DNA of 64,000 bases from Lewinella sp. W8 (lineage in GTDB: Bacteria; Bacteroidota; Bacteroidia; Chitinophagales; Saprospiraceae), in the NCBI RefSeq assembly GCF_004375085.3, contig NZ_SNAQ03000002.1:310001-374000 (forward strand), in the 5' to 3' direction. Under the pieces are notes generated by a model. It did no database searches and had not been told where the DNA came from. It saw nothing but the letters and a program-made list of their open reading frames with translations. Position numbers and translations under genes: made by a program. Numbering within the stretch: position 1 is the stretch's first letter; each line of letters begins with the position of its first letter. Below, piece after piece: positions 32,899-40,893 of this stretch.

Positions 32899-33777
32899 CT
32901 ACCTCCAGTCGTTGAATTCCTTAAGCGGAACCTTGATCCGTACGCTGATGGTGCCCTCCGACATCACCTTCAGGCCGGGAACGTAGTCGGATTCGACGCC
33001 CCGGCAGCGGGCTTCGTTGGCCGCGCTGCTCGCCGTCAGGCGTTCCATGCATTCCACGACGTGCTCGCCGTTAAGGCTGGCCTCAAAGGCGTTTTCGTCG
33101 AAGCGGGTCACGGAAAGCCGTCCGGAAAATATGGTCGAGGAAGTCAGATTTTTGGTATCCATCAATTTGATGGCGAAAGTCGCGGGTGCCACGTATTCCT
33201 CGATGGAAAGATTCGCCGCTTCGGAAGCCTCCACCTGCTCCAGGAGCGGTTGCGTGAGGGCCTCAATCTGCCGTACGGCCTCGTCGGGGGAAAGCTCCCC
33301 CGATTGCATCTTTCGGGAAATTTCCTTCGTTTTGGCGGCAATTTCTTCGGCATTCATCCGCATGGCCCCGGCTTCCCGGGCGCCCTTCTCCTCGTCGTAT
33401 TCCGCCATTTGCCCCCGCAGCAAAGCCTCTTCGGCCAGGTTAGCCTGCTGATCGGAGGTTTCGATCAGGACTTCGTCTTCGGGCAGGATCGGAAACTTAA
33501 CGCCATCCGGGAAGTTGACCTCCAGCTGTAGGTAATAGCCGTCGGGCACGCCCTCCAGGTTATCGCCCTTGACGATGTCGCCAGCCTCCGTGGGTAGGGC
33601 ATATTCGGCGAGGTAGACGGAGATGTGTTTACCGTCGGTGCCCACGCTGCCTTCCAGCACTTCAAACTTGGTAAAGCTTTTGCCGCCGTACTGGATGCTT
33701 TGGGCACGAAGGGTGGTAGAAGTAAATAGGAGAGCAAGGACCGTCAGGCCGTAAAAAAAGTGCTTACTGACTTTCAT
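32899..33777 (-). CDS. Exported protein of unknown function, 292 aa
   Basis: Signal peptide (about 1-25, ending STTLRAQ) followed by a beta-rich stretch (about 27-100), a charged helical middle (about 105-185; Glu/Lys/Gln-rich with MNAEEIAAKTKEISRKMQSGELSPDEAVRQIEALTQPL) and a C-terminal beta domain (about 190-292) with two widely spaced Cys. No family recognised. The Ser-Gly-Glu-Leu-Ser-Pro-Asp-Glu-Ala helix pair looks like a short helical hairpin. Periplasmic or surface location is inferred from the signal peptide alone. Confidence 0.75.
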   Translation of the reverse strand: MKVSKHFFYGLTVLALLFTSTTLRAQSIQYGGKSFTKFEVLEGSVGTDGKHISVYLAEYALPTEAGDIVKGDNLEGVPDGYYLQLEVNFPDGVKFPILPEDEVLIETSDQQANLAEEALLRGQMAEYDEEKGAREAGAMRMNAEEIAAKTKEISRKMQSGELSPDEAVRQIEALTQPLLEQVEASEAANLSIEEYVAPATFAIKLMDTKNLTSSTIFSGRLSVTRFDENAFEASLNGEHVVECMERLTASSAANEARCRGVESDYVPGLKVMSEGTISVRIKVPLKEFNDWR

Positions 33778-34028
33778 GAGGGGGGATTTGTTTGTCCGTT
33801 TATGGGTAAAGGGATTAGTCCGTTACGCGGAGCGGGAGAAATTACGCATTCCCGGATAGTCTCTTCGCTACGATGCTAGCATTCCGTTGCGAAAGTACCC
33901 GCGAAAGCCAATCCTGAAGCGGAAGCGGAGGCTACTCCGGGATTTTACCCGGGCCATCCCTACGCAAAGCGAATTATTCTTCCGACTTTACCCGTGGCTT
34001 GTCCGTGACTCGCCCAAAAGAACAGATC

Positions 34029-35576
34029 ATGCTCAACCTCTCCACCCTCCTGGAGGATAGTGCCCGGCGCTATCCCACCAAGGATGCCTTCATTTTCATG
34101 GATACCCACCTGAGTTACGCCCAGATCAACGGGGCGGCCAACCAGATCGCCAATGGCCTCGCCGCGGCGGGCATCCGGGCCGGAGATAAGGTCGCCCTCA
34201 GCTGCCTGAACCTCCCCTACTTCCCCATGATCTATTTCGGCATCCTCAAGGCCGGTGCCGTGGTGGTACCCCTGAGCGTATTGCTCAAGCGGGACGAGGT
34301 AGAATACCACCTCAAGGATTCCGAAGCCAAAGCCTATTTCTGTTTCCTCGGCGCGCCGGGACTCCCCATGCTGGAAGAAGGTTACGCGGGTTTCCGCTCG
34401 GTTCCCTCCTGTGAGCATTTCTTCGTCATCACCGCCCAACCTACGGATCCCTCGCCCATCGACGGACTGACCACCCTGGGCGCGCTCATGCAGGGGCAGT
34501 CTCCCACCAGGGAGACCGCCCAGACCGGCGCCGAGGATACGGCGGTGATCATCTACACCTCCGGCACCACCGGGCGCCCCAAGGGCGCCGAGCTCACCCA
34601 CAGCAACCTGGCGCTCAACGCCATCCTCTCCGCCGACCTGTACGGAGCGGGGGCGGAAGACAAACTCCTCACCGTCTTGCCGCTCTTCCACATTTTTGCC
34701 ATGACGGTCATGATGAACGCCGGCGTCTACCGCGGCGTCACCAACGTGCTCCTGCCGCGCTTTGACGCGGAGGCCGTTCTGGGGCTCATGCTCAAGCACG
34801 AGGTCAGCATCTTCGCCGGGGTACCCACTATGTACTGGGGACTGCTCAACTACGAAAACAAAACCTTCGACCTTGACGCTATTGCCGCCAAGCTGAAAAT
34901 GTGCCTCTCCGGCGGGGCTTCCCTGCCCGTTAAGGTGCTGGAGGACTTCGAGGCCAAATTCAACGTCCAGATCCTCGAAGGCTACGGGATGTCGGAGGGC
35001 TCTCCCGTCGTGACCTTCAACCAGTTGGAAAAGGGGCGTAAGCCCGGCTCCATCGGCACGCCCGTGTGGGGCGTGGAGGTTAAGATCGTGGGGGAAGACG
35101 ACCAAGAAATGCCCGTTGGCGAAAAGGGAGAGATCGTTTATCGGGGGCACAACGTCATGAAGGGCTACTTTAACAAGCCCGAGGCCAACGCCAAAACCAT
35201 CCGTAACGGCTGGCTGCACTCCGGGGACGTGGGCGTCATGGACGAAGACGGCTTCTTCTACGTCGTGGACCGCACCAAAGACATGATTATCCGCGGCGGA
35301 CTGAACGTCTACCCCCGCGAAGTGGAGGACGTGATGATGAAGCACGAGGCGGTCAGCCTCGTGGCCGTCATCGGAGTGCCGGACGATCAGTTTGGGGAGG
35401 AAATCAAGGCCTGCGTGGTGCTTAAGGAGGGTGCTGAAGTATCCGAAGAAGCACTCCGGGAATGGACCAAGGAGCGCATCGCCGCCTACAAATATCCCCG
35501 CCACGTTGAATTCCTCGAGGCCCTGCCCCAAAGCGCTACGGGAAAGATTTTGAAGAAGGAGTTGCGGAAGGGATAA
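34029..35576 (+). CDS. Long-chain acyl-CoA ligase / AMP-dependent synthetase
   Basis: Activates a fatty or other carboxylic acid as the acyl-CoA through an acyl-AMP. ATG at 34029 (MLNLSTLLEDSARRYPTKDAF) is chosen; a TTG at 33999 would add ten residues. The 515-residue protein has P-loop IIYTSGTTGRPKGAELTHSN (about 173-192), the gating segment, EGYGMSEGSPVV (about 317-328, adenine binding), WLHSGDVGVMDEDGFFYVVDRTKDMIIRGGLNVYPREVED (about 395-434) and catalytic Lys in QSATGKILKKELR at the end. Family members differ in chain length and aryl preference, which cannot be decided here. It is monocistronic. Confidence 0.93.
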   Translation: MLNLSTLLEDSARRYPTKDAFIFMDTHLSYAQINGAANQIANGLAAAGIRAGDKVALSCLNLPYFPMIYFGILKAGAVVVPLSVLLKRDEVEYHLKDSEAKAYFCFLGAPGLPMLEEGYAGFRSVPSCEHFFVITAQPTDPSPIDGLTTLGALMQGQSPTRETAQTGAEDTAVIIYTSGTTGRPKGAELTHSNLALNAILSADLYGAGAEDKLLTVLPLFHIFAMTVMMNAGVYRGVTNVLLPRFDAEAVLGLMLKHEVSIFAGVPTMYWGLLNYENKTFDLDAIAAKLKMCLSGGASLPVKVLEDFEAKFNVQILEGYGMSEGSPVVTFNQLEKGRKPGSIGTPVWGVEVKIVGEDDQEMPVGEKGEIVYRGHNVMKGYFNKPEANAKTIRNGWLHSGDVGVMDEDGFFYVVDRTKDMIIRGGLNVYPREVEDVMMKHEAVSLVAVIGVPDDQFGEEIKACVVLKEGAEVSEEALREWTKERIAAYKYPRHVEFLEALPQSATGKILKKELRKG

Positions 35577-36207
35577 TAACGGACTGATTTACAACCTACT
35601 ACTGACCGTTTTAGCGGGGGTTTGAATCGCTGGGCGGTGGGCGGTTGTACGAAGATGTGGGCTGAATTGTTCGGTTATGCTTTTTTCTAGAAGCTTGTTT
35701 TCTCTTGGTCAGTGATGACGCATTTCAGGAAGGAATCCCTGGTGTCGCCTTTCCCCGAAAGGCGACCACACCATCAAAGAGGGTAAGATAGTACAAGATC
35801 GATTGGCCACATTCTTTCGCGGAAAGCCCGTTAGGCACCCCAGTCCGGTTGGGTTTCCTTTCGAGGAAAGGAAACACCATATACTTATCCCTGGGTGATT
35901 CCGTCCCTCGACTGATCATGCTTTTCGTAAAGCCCGGAACTTGGGAAAGTTGAATCAAAATAATTAAATCAGTAGCGGCAAGTATACCTTGCCGCTACTG
36001 GACGCCTATACATTCGGGCGCGATTCCAACGGAATCGCAGATCACCAGGTACCCTAACGACCATACCACGGCCCTACCCACGTCTTGGCACCTGCGCGCT
36101 GCGGCAATTAATGAACTAAACCGAAACTCACGTCCCCACCTACTGACCAACAGTGTTCGGACGCCGCTTCACTCGGCGAGGCCTTCGTAAAGCAGGCTTC
36201 CGACCAA
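35577..36207. repeat. Intergenic multi-hairpin region, 631 bp
   Basis: No gene seen. It contains four short-loop hairpins. GTCGCCTTTC/GAAAGGCGAC (35744-35753/35757-35766, loop CCC) and GTTTCCTTTC/GAAAGGAAAC (35853-35862/35866-35875, loop GAG) come first, then AGTAGCGGCAAG/CTTGCCGCTACT (35971-35982/35988-35999) and GCGATTCC/GGAATCGC (36020-36027/36031-36038). It also holds a copy of the GGCACCTGCG repeat (36067-36100). A shorter relative of the hairpin series lies at 61830-61980. Confidence 0.75.
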
Positions 36208-37314
36208 TTACCGCAAAAAGAAGCCTACGGGCACGTTCTCGACCCCGTCGCCCCGCAGCCGGAACAGGCCACCCGAGCAGCCGAACCAGTGGTTACCCCG
36301 GCTATCCTCGAGCATACTCTGGATCCCCATAAAGGCCACCTCGGGTCCGAGCGGATTAAGGTCCTTGCACTGCCGGTAATTCGTAAAGTCAGTGCCATCG
36401 TAGCGGTAGACGCCCTCCCCGATGGTGGAGACCCAGAGATCCCCGGCCCGGTCTTCGTAGAGGGAGTAGGTATCCGCGTGGTGGAGGCCGGGGTGGTCCG
36501 GAAAACCCTGCATGCTTTTCCCGTCGTAGCGGATGAGACCACCCTCCCCCTTACGTTGCTCCGGATCGGGGTGATCGCGTTCGGCCACCCGGGTACCGAA
36601 CCAGACATTGCCCGCCCGGTCGTGGTGGATTTCCTGCACGTTATTGGAGGGAAGCCCGTCGGCTTCCGTAAAGTGGGTCCAGGACTGCCCGTCGTAGCGG
36701 GCGGCGCCGTAGCCGTCCCGACCGAACCAAAGATTGCCCGCCGGGTCCTCCTTCATGACGGTGACCCAGTCCATGGTCGTTTGGTAGTCCAGTAGTTCCA
36801 CGTTATCGGGAATGGGCAGTTCGAGGGGGACAAAAGTCTCTCCGTCGAAGAAGGCCACACCGCCCCAGGTGCGTACCCAGAGGATGCCCTCCCGGTCCAG
36901 GAGCAAGCCGGAGAGGCGGAAGTGCGGCAGTCCGTCGGCCTCCCCGTAGTTGGTGAAGGATTCTCCGTCGTAGCGGGACAAACCCTCGTGGGTGGCAAAC
37001 CACAGGTCACCCTCCCGGTCTTCCACGATGCTGACCACGGCGTTGTCGGCCAGGCCGTCGGCCTTGGTCCAGTACACCAGCGTATCACCATCGTAGCGCG
37101 CCACGCCCTTAGACAGCGTGCCGAACCACAGGGTTCCCTGCCGGTCCTCGAAGATTTCCACCACGTACTTACCGACTTGCTCCGGAGCTGCCGCCGCCAC
37201 CGGAGCGGGGGCATCATCGGACTCGGTGGAAACCGCCGCGGGGCCGCAGGAGAACAGGGTTGAAATGAATAGACAGACGAGTAGGGCCAGGCGCCCGCAG
37301 GAATCGAAGTTCAT
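36208..37314 (-). CDS. Beta-propeller lipoprotein (two-component-regulator propeller repeats)
   Basis: ATG at 37314 (MNFDSCGRLALLVCLFISTLFSCGPAA) gives a lipoprotein signal peptide with lipobox LFSC; the upstream ATG at 37425 would add 37 residues. The remaining ~345 residues are Reg_prop-type repeats of about 40 residues: (E/D)DRxGxLWFGTxxxGVxRYDGxxxxxxTxADGLxxNxVxxI, at least seven copies, making a seven-bladed propeller. Such propellers usually form the periplasmic sensor of hybrid two-component systems, but here no TM helix or kinase follows, so it is a free lipid-anchored propeller. The promoter shares its layout with that of the next gene upstream on the same strand. Confidence 0.88.
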   Translation of the reverse strand: MNFDSCGRLALLVCLFISTLFSCGPAAVSTESDDAPAPVAAAAPEQVGKYVVEIFEDRQGTLWFGTLSKGVARYDGDTLVYWTKADGLADNAVVSIVEDREGDLWFATHEGLSRYDGESFTNYGEADGLPHFRLSGLLLDREGILWVRTWGGVAFFDGETFVPLELPIPDNVELLDYQTTMDWVTVMKEDPAGNLWFGRDGYGAARYDGQSWTHFTEADGLPSNNVQEIHHDRAGNVWFGTRVAERDHPDPEQRKGEGGLIRYDGKSMQGFPDHPGLHHADTYSLYEDRAGDLWVSTIGEGVYRYDGTDFTNYRQCKDLNPLGPEVAFMGIQSMLEDSRGNHWFGCSGGLFRLRGDGVENVPVGFFLR

Positions 37315-37331
37315 GGAAAATTGATTTGCGC

Positions 37332-37377
37332 CAAACCTACGGGATGCCCGGGTAAAGGGATGTAAAAGCTTGTAAAG
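37332..37377 (-). promoter_or_regulatory. Promoter with 10-bp-phased GTAAA triplet (propeller gene)
   Basis: On the minus strand TAGGTTTG (plus 37332-37339) is a perfect -7 box 18 bp before the start codon. Thirteen bases upstream, on the plus strand, GTAAAG, GTAAAA and GTAAAG start at 37352, 37362 and 37372. The same arrangement with identical spacing precedes the 37429-38007 gene. Confidence 0.7.
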
Positions 37378-37428
37378 GGCTTCTTCAACACTATGCTGAA
37401 GGCGGAGAACCACCGCCCGAAGCATCCG

Positions 37429-38007
37429 TCATTTACCAACGGCAATCTGCCCGCAGGGCAGGGCGTCTATTTGCGGCAAAAGATTGTAAAACAGCTCCTT
37501 CCCCCGCAAAATAAATTCTGCCCGGTTGCCGCCCCGATCTTCGTTGAAGGCCCCCGGGTTGGCCTGGTAGAAAAGGGCTACCGAATAGAACAGGCAGTCT
37601 TCGTGGGGACCGATTGTCCTATCGAAACTTGTCGGCTCATCGAACGACGCGAGTTGGGTTATTCCGTAGCTAAATTTATCCCGTTTGTCCAGGGTCATCG
37701 TGTCCGACGGCAGGAAGACCTTGACGAAGGTATTCGGGGAGTTGGGGATGGAGATGGAGTCGGCGGAAAAACAAACCGACAATTCGATCGGGTGCTCCGT
37801 CTCGTTCACTATCCGCGAATAGAATACGAGGTAGCTGTAATTGTGGTGCTTATCCGTGGGTCCGGGATAGGGTCCGCCACGGGGATAGCTGTTTTGGATG
37901 GTGACGCCATCGTATTCCCGCTCGCTGTACCATTTCATGCCAAGGCTTTGGCCCTTAGCAAAGGTGCAGAAGAGCAGTAAAAAGAGTGTAGCGAAGGTGA
38001 ATTTCAT
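37429..38007 (-). CDS. Exported protein of unknown function, 192 aa
   Basis: A signal peptide (about 1-19, ending CTFAKGQ) and a beta-rich mature domain with GTTIQNSYPRGGPY-like text (residues about 34-48, DGVTIQNSYPRGGPYPGP), NETEHPIELSVCFSADSISIPNSP and a C-terminal RGGNRAEFILRGKELFYNLLPQIDALPCGQI. No family recognised; the NxTxxPIELxVxFxxDSI pattern looks like an Ig-like fold. It shares its promoter architecture with the adjacent beta-propeller lipoprotein gene, so the two are probably co-regulated although separately transcribed. Confidence 0.75.
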   Translation of the reverse strand: MKFTFATLFLLLFCTFAKGQSLGMKWYSEREYDGVTIQNSYPRGGPYPGPTDKHHNYSYLVFYSRIVNETEHPIELSVCFSADSISIPNSPNTFVKVFLPSDTMTLDKRDKFSYGITQLASFDEPTSFDRTIGPHEDCLFYSVALFYQANPGAFNEDRGGNRAEFILRGKELFYNLLPQIDALPCGQIAVGK

Positions 38008-38069
38008 GGCCGATCAGTAAGGATGAACGAGACTTCAACTGCCGCAAGCAGCAATGGAAACGATTTCCC

Positions 38070-38115
38070 CAAACCTACGGCGGATGGTCGTAAAGGGGTG
38101 TAAAAGCTTGTAAAG
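38070..38115 (-). promoter_or_regulatory. Promoter with 10-bp-phased GTAAA triplet (192-aa gene)
   Basis: Minus-strand TAGGTTTG (plus 38070-38077) with GTAAAG, GTAAAA and GTAAAG beginning at 38090, 38100 and 38110 on the plus strand. Spacing to the -7 box (13 bp) equals that of the copy at 37332-37377. Confidence 0.7.
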
Positions 38116-38129
38116 CCGGGGCTGGGGGG

Positions 38130-38234
38130 CTATTCTTCCAGTCCCCGCTTGCGAAACTCCCCCAGTTTCAGCGCCATGTCGCTGACCGAGATGCCCTGTT
38201 CGTAGCGATTGGCGCAGTAATGATCTGCGTCTCG
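38130..38234 (-). pseudogene. 3' remnant of an unidentified gene
   Basis: The minus strand encodes an open, protein-like stretch of about 34 codons (DHYCANRYEQGISVSDMALK and onward, ending GLEE-stop at 38130-38132). It is cut off upstream by a stop at 38235-38237, where the AT-rich island begins. Composition is that of a normal coding C-terminus (KLGEFRKRGLEE) and matches chromosomal GC. Parent family not recognised. It suggests that insertion of the island removed the gene's 5' part. Confidence 0.4.
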
Positions 38235-38237
38235 CTA

Positions 38238-38567
38238 AATCGTTTATTTTTCATAACAACTCGAATTTAAAGATTTTCAAAAAACGAGCTGTCCAGTTTT
38301 TGGGGAAGGCTACATAAGGTGCTCTGCGCAGTATTGAAATTATAAAAATTGTGTCGAGCGAAGCTCGAAAAAAAATTTGTAATTTGGAAATTGCCGCAGG
38401 CATGATGTTGGCGGAAGGGCGCAGCAGCGCTCTTCCGCTGACTTCATGCGCAGAGCTCCTTACTGCTAGAGAGAAGGGCGGAGCGCAGGGGAGACTTTTT
38501 CTTCAACTCCCAGCCGCAACGCAGTGCGACTGAAAGGAGCATTGTCGATGCGGCAAAGTTCTGCGTT
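38238..38567. other. AT-rich region with large nested inverted repeats
   Basis: Non-coding. GCTCTGCGCA (38321-38330) is the exact inverse of TGCGCAGAGC (38447-38456). Between them GCATGA/TCATGC (38400-38405/38444-38449) encloses a symmetrical 6x6 internal loop and CGGAAGGGCGC/GCGCTCTTCCG (38412-38422/38427-38437) with an AGCA loop. TCGAGCGAAGCTCGA (38354-38368) is a further small hairpin. ATAACAAC at 38253-38260 is the inverse of GTTGTTAT at 40021-40028 on the far side of the island gene. Confidence 0.65.
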
Positions 38568-39956
38568 TTATATATCAATTCTCATGCTTTTAAACTCCTC
38601 CCTAAAGTGTGACGTCCAATTTCCTGTATCCCAGCTAGTGTTTTCTCTAAACACTATAACCAAACGGTCTTTATCTAAAAAAGCCAGATGAGGCTTTAGT
38701 AATTCAAGTATATTGAACATTCGAAATGCGTATCGGCTCGACCTAATCTGTTCTATCAATGCATTTAGGAGGTACTTAGAGGGGACTTTAATTGATTCAC
38801 TTAGCATTTGAAGAGAGTACAAATCATGAGAATTCATATTTCTCGCGCTGTTGATAATTACTTCAGCCTTAATACTATCAGGAAGGTATTTTAGTTCTTG
38901 GAAAAAAGCCGTCTTCAAATCAAACTCATAGTCTGAACAAACAAAACTAAATTCTCCCTTACCATTTATTACCCCGTCAAGCAGAATCTCTTGTATTTCC
39001 TTATCCTTATTTGACTTCAAATGTCTAAATCCCGCGTCATCGATTTCTCTATAATTTCTCCAATTATACTCAATTAAAGCATTAACTGGCTTACTAAAAG
39101 TATACATAGCACTTGAAATAAGTAAATTACGAATCTGGATATGAGTACATTCACTTGTTAGCTTGGTGATGATTCTATCAAATGAGTTTCCTGTCATTAA
39201 ATACCCGGCCAAAGTACGGCTGTAGCCTTCTTCACCGCACTCATAAGTATTCATCTCATTATTTAGAATTTCACGGAAAGAATGATGAGGGAAATGAACT
39301 ACAATTTCAGGGATCAACTCTTTCTGTTCATGCAAAAACTCTAAATCATGTTCTTTTTGAAATCGGGCTAAGTGAAAAATGGCAGTTCTATTACCAGAAT
39401 AAGCTATTTCCTTGATCAAGCTATAGGATTTTCTCTGTTCTCCACTTTTCTGCATTACCCTGTAAAACAATCTGTCTCTAAGAGAACTACTCAAGATTAT
39501 ACTATCAATCGAATTAATTGTAGTTGAGATATAGCCTAGTTCATTGTCATCATAACTTTCTATGATTAGCTTATCGTACAAGATATTACTTAATACATCA
39601 TCACTCACAATACAACCTGACATCATAGCTACTCTGGTTGTATCAATTCGAACCTTTTCAAAAAAATCCACAAATTGATCGTAGCGCTTATCAATCAATG
39701 CCCACCCCAAATATCCTTTAAAGACTGGATTATTCGTTTCTTCATAATAAGTTAACAACGCTTCAACTGGTAATTTCTTTAACTTTTCATAATCTTTATA
39801 TGATCTGTCAGTAGTACCAGCATATCCTGTGAATTGATATGATAATAAATTGACTCCCTTTAACCGCAACACTGAATCTTCAGTTGACTGACACCCCTGG
39901 ATTATTACAGAAGACAACAACAATACAGTTAATAAAAAGCCTGGCAATCTACACAT
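38568..39956 (-). CDS. AT-rich orphan lipoprotein, 462 aa
   Basis: Signal peptide with lipobox (LLLSSVIIQGCQS, Cys at about 22) followed by about 440 mostly helical residues rich in Ile, Ser, Asn and Lys, with repeated short helices (e.g. LLTYYEETNNPVFKGYLGWALIDKRYDQFVDFFEKV) that suggest a TPR- or HEAT-like solenoid. No family recognised. Base composition is far more AT-rich than every neighbour, and the gene is alone between structured inverted repeats, so it was probably acquired. Its codon use (ATT, AAA, TTA) supports transfer from a low-GC Bacteroidota. Function unknown; not a recognised immunity or toxin protein. Confidence 0.75.
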   Translation of the reverse strand: MCRLPGFLLTVLLLSSVIIQGCQSTEDSVLRLKGVNLLSYQFTGYAGTTDRSYKDYEKLKKLPVEALLTYYEETNNPVFKGYLGWALIDKRYDQFVDFFEKVRIDTTRVAMMSGCIVSDDVLSNILYDKLIIESYDDNELGYISTTINSIDSIILSSSLRDRLFYRVMQKSGEQRKSYSLIKEIAYSGNRTAIFHLARFQKEHDLEFLHEQKELIPEIVVHFPHHSFREILNNEMNTYECGEEGYSRTLAGYLMTGNSFDRIITKLTSECTHIQIRNLLISSAMYTFSKPVNALIEYNWRNYREIDDAGFRHLKSNKDKEIQEILLDGVINGKGEFSFVCSDYEFDLKTAFFQELKYLPDSIKAEVIINSARNMNSHDLYSLQMLSESIKVPSKYLLNALIEQIRSSRYAFRMFNILELLKPHLAFLDKDRLVIVFRENTSWDTGNWTSHFREEFKSMRIDI

Positions 39957-40210
39957 AGGTTACTAATTACTGTGGTTTCACGATATTATTATTGACTTTC
40001 ATTATCTAGTTTCGCAGAACGTTGTTATATGCGCATTGCGTAAACACCGGCTATAGGCGCGAAATAATTGCGCATATCCCAACCTGCGGTCACCAAAATA
40101 CGCAACTCTGCAGTTAACAATGACCCAATTGACGTATTTACCCAAATTAACGTGTATCCCCCGCCCGGGCGGGGGATACACGCAACGCATAAATCTTCAA
40201 TATCCTCGCT
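39957..40210. repeat. Large inverted repeat and 32-bp perfect palindrome
   Basis: Non-coding. Arms CGCAG-aac-GTTG-tt-ATATGCGCA (40013-40035) and TGCGCATAT-cc-CAAC-CTGCG (40069-40088) form a 76-nt imperfect hairpin upstream of the AT-rich gene. At 40151-40182 lies a perfect palindrome, CGTGTATCCCCCGCCC followed at once by its reverse complement, with no loop. Confidence 0.75.
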
Positions 40211-40312
40211 TCATCCGTCCCAAGCCTTCATAAACGCCTCGCCCGAAAACACCTCCCGCATCCTTTGAATATTCCGCTTACTACCCCACAAACTAAAGGT
40301 CAGCAACTTCCA
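40211..40312 (-). pseudogene. Possible 3' gene remnant related to the DUF1415 C-terminus
   Basis: The minus strand encodes about 32 protein-like codons ending in a stop at 40211-40213, including KRNIQRMREVFSGEAF. About 29 of 33 bases here match the 3' end of the DUF1415 gene (42955-42990), which encodes ERNIQRMREVFREEE. The rest of the gene is missing; the stretch begins at the end of the neighbouring membrane-protein gene. It may be a duplicated gene end or a fragment. Confidence 0.4.
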
Positions 40313-40313
40313 A

Positions 40314-40751
40314 TCACGGAAAATTAAAGAACCACTCAACCAAAACACCTAGCACTACACTGATCGTGGCCGTCAAATAAGACAACCGCTTCAATTTAAA
40401 TGGATTGGCAAACGCCAACCATAGGCACAGCAGTCCACAAACCAACAGCGTGATGGTTCCGTACAGGGGCACGAGGCTATCGAACAGCCCTAAGTGATCA
40501 AAAATCGGATCCAGTAAAGCCGTAAATCCAAAGAGGGCCAGCGTGAAGTTGGTCTTTTCATCTCCAACCAATAAGTAGTAGCCCGCAATGAGGAGTTCGA
40601 CGCTAATGACTAATGGGCCAAATTGGCCGTAGTACTCCCGGCTAAGGTAGGCCTCCAGTCCCTGAGGAAATTCAACCGCCCAAAAAAAGGCCATACTCAA
40701 AGAAAGCCCCACAGCCAACAGCAACCATGCGATAATTTTTCTATTCCCCAT
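40314..40751 (-). CDS. Four-TM membrane protein, 145 aa
   Basis: An integral membrane protein with hydrophobic segments near residues 7-27, 45-62, 68-83, 93-112 and 122-140 (four or five helices), short polar loops and a basic KLKR near 118-121. No family recognised. It is a single gene in the low-GC accessory stretch. The upstream region (142 bp) holds nothing that I can name. Function unknown. Confidence 0.65.
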   Translation of the reverse strand: MGNRKIIAWLLLAVGLSLSMAFFWAVEFPQGLEAYLSREYYGQFGPLVISVELLIAGYYLLVGDEKTNFTLALFGFTALLDPIFDHLGLFDSLVPLYGTITLLVCGLLCLWLAFANPFKLKRLSYLTATISVVLGVLVEWFFNFP

Positions 40752-40893
40752 AAGGCTTTTTACGTTTTTGGCGTACCGATCGGGCTATGCGCAGCACCGC
40801 GAAAGGTTTTGTTGAAGGACTTCTCTAGTTTAACGCTTGGTGTTCAATGAAGAAGATTGGGTCCGTACGCTGAACGTGAAGCGTCCTTCGTTT

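Noticed and set aside
33960-35531. 523-codon minus-strand frame opposite the acyl-CoA ligase gene
   Set aside because: Antisense shadow; the plus-strand frame has all AMP-synthetase motifs.
35725-35958. 77-codon minus-strand frame
   Set aside because: It runs through two hairpins of the intergenic repeat and has no protein-like or conserved features.
40013-40088. Integron attC site
   Set aside because: attC sites begin with RYYYAAC and end with GTTRRRY; this inverted repeat has GTTG on the left and CAAC on the right, the opposite polarity, and no integron integrase is visible.
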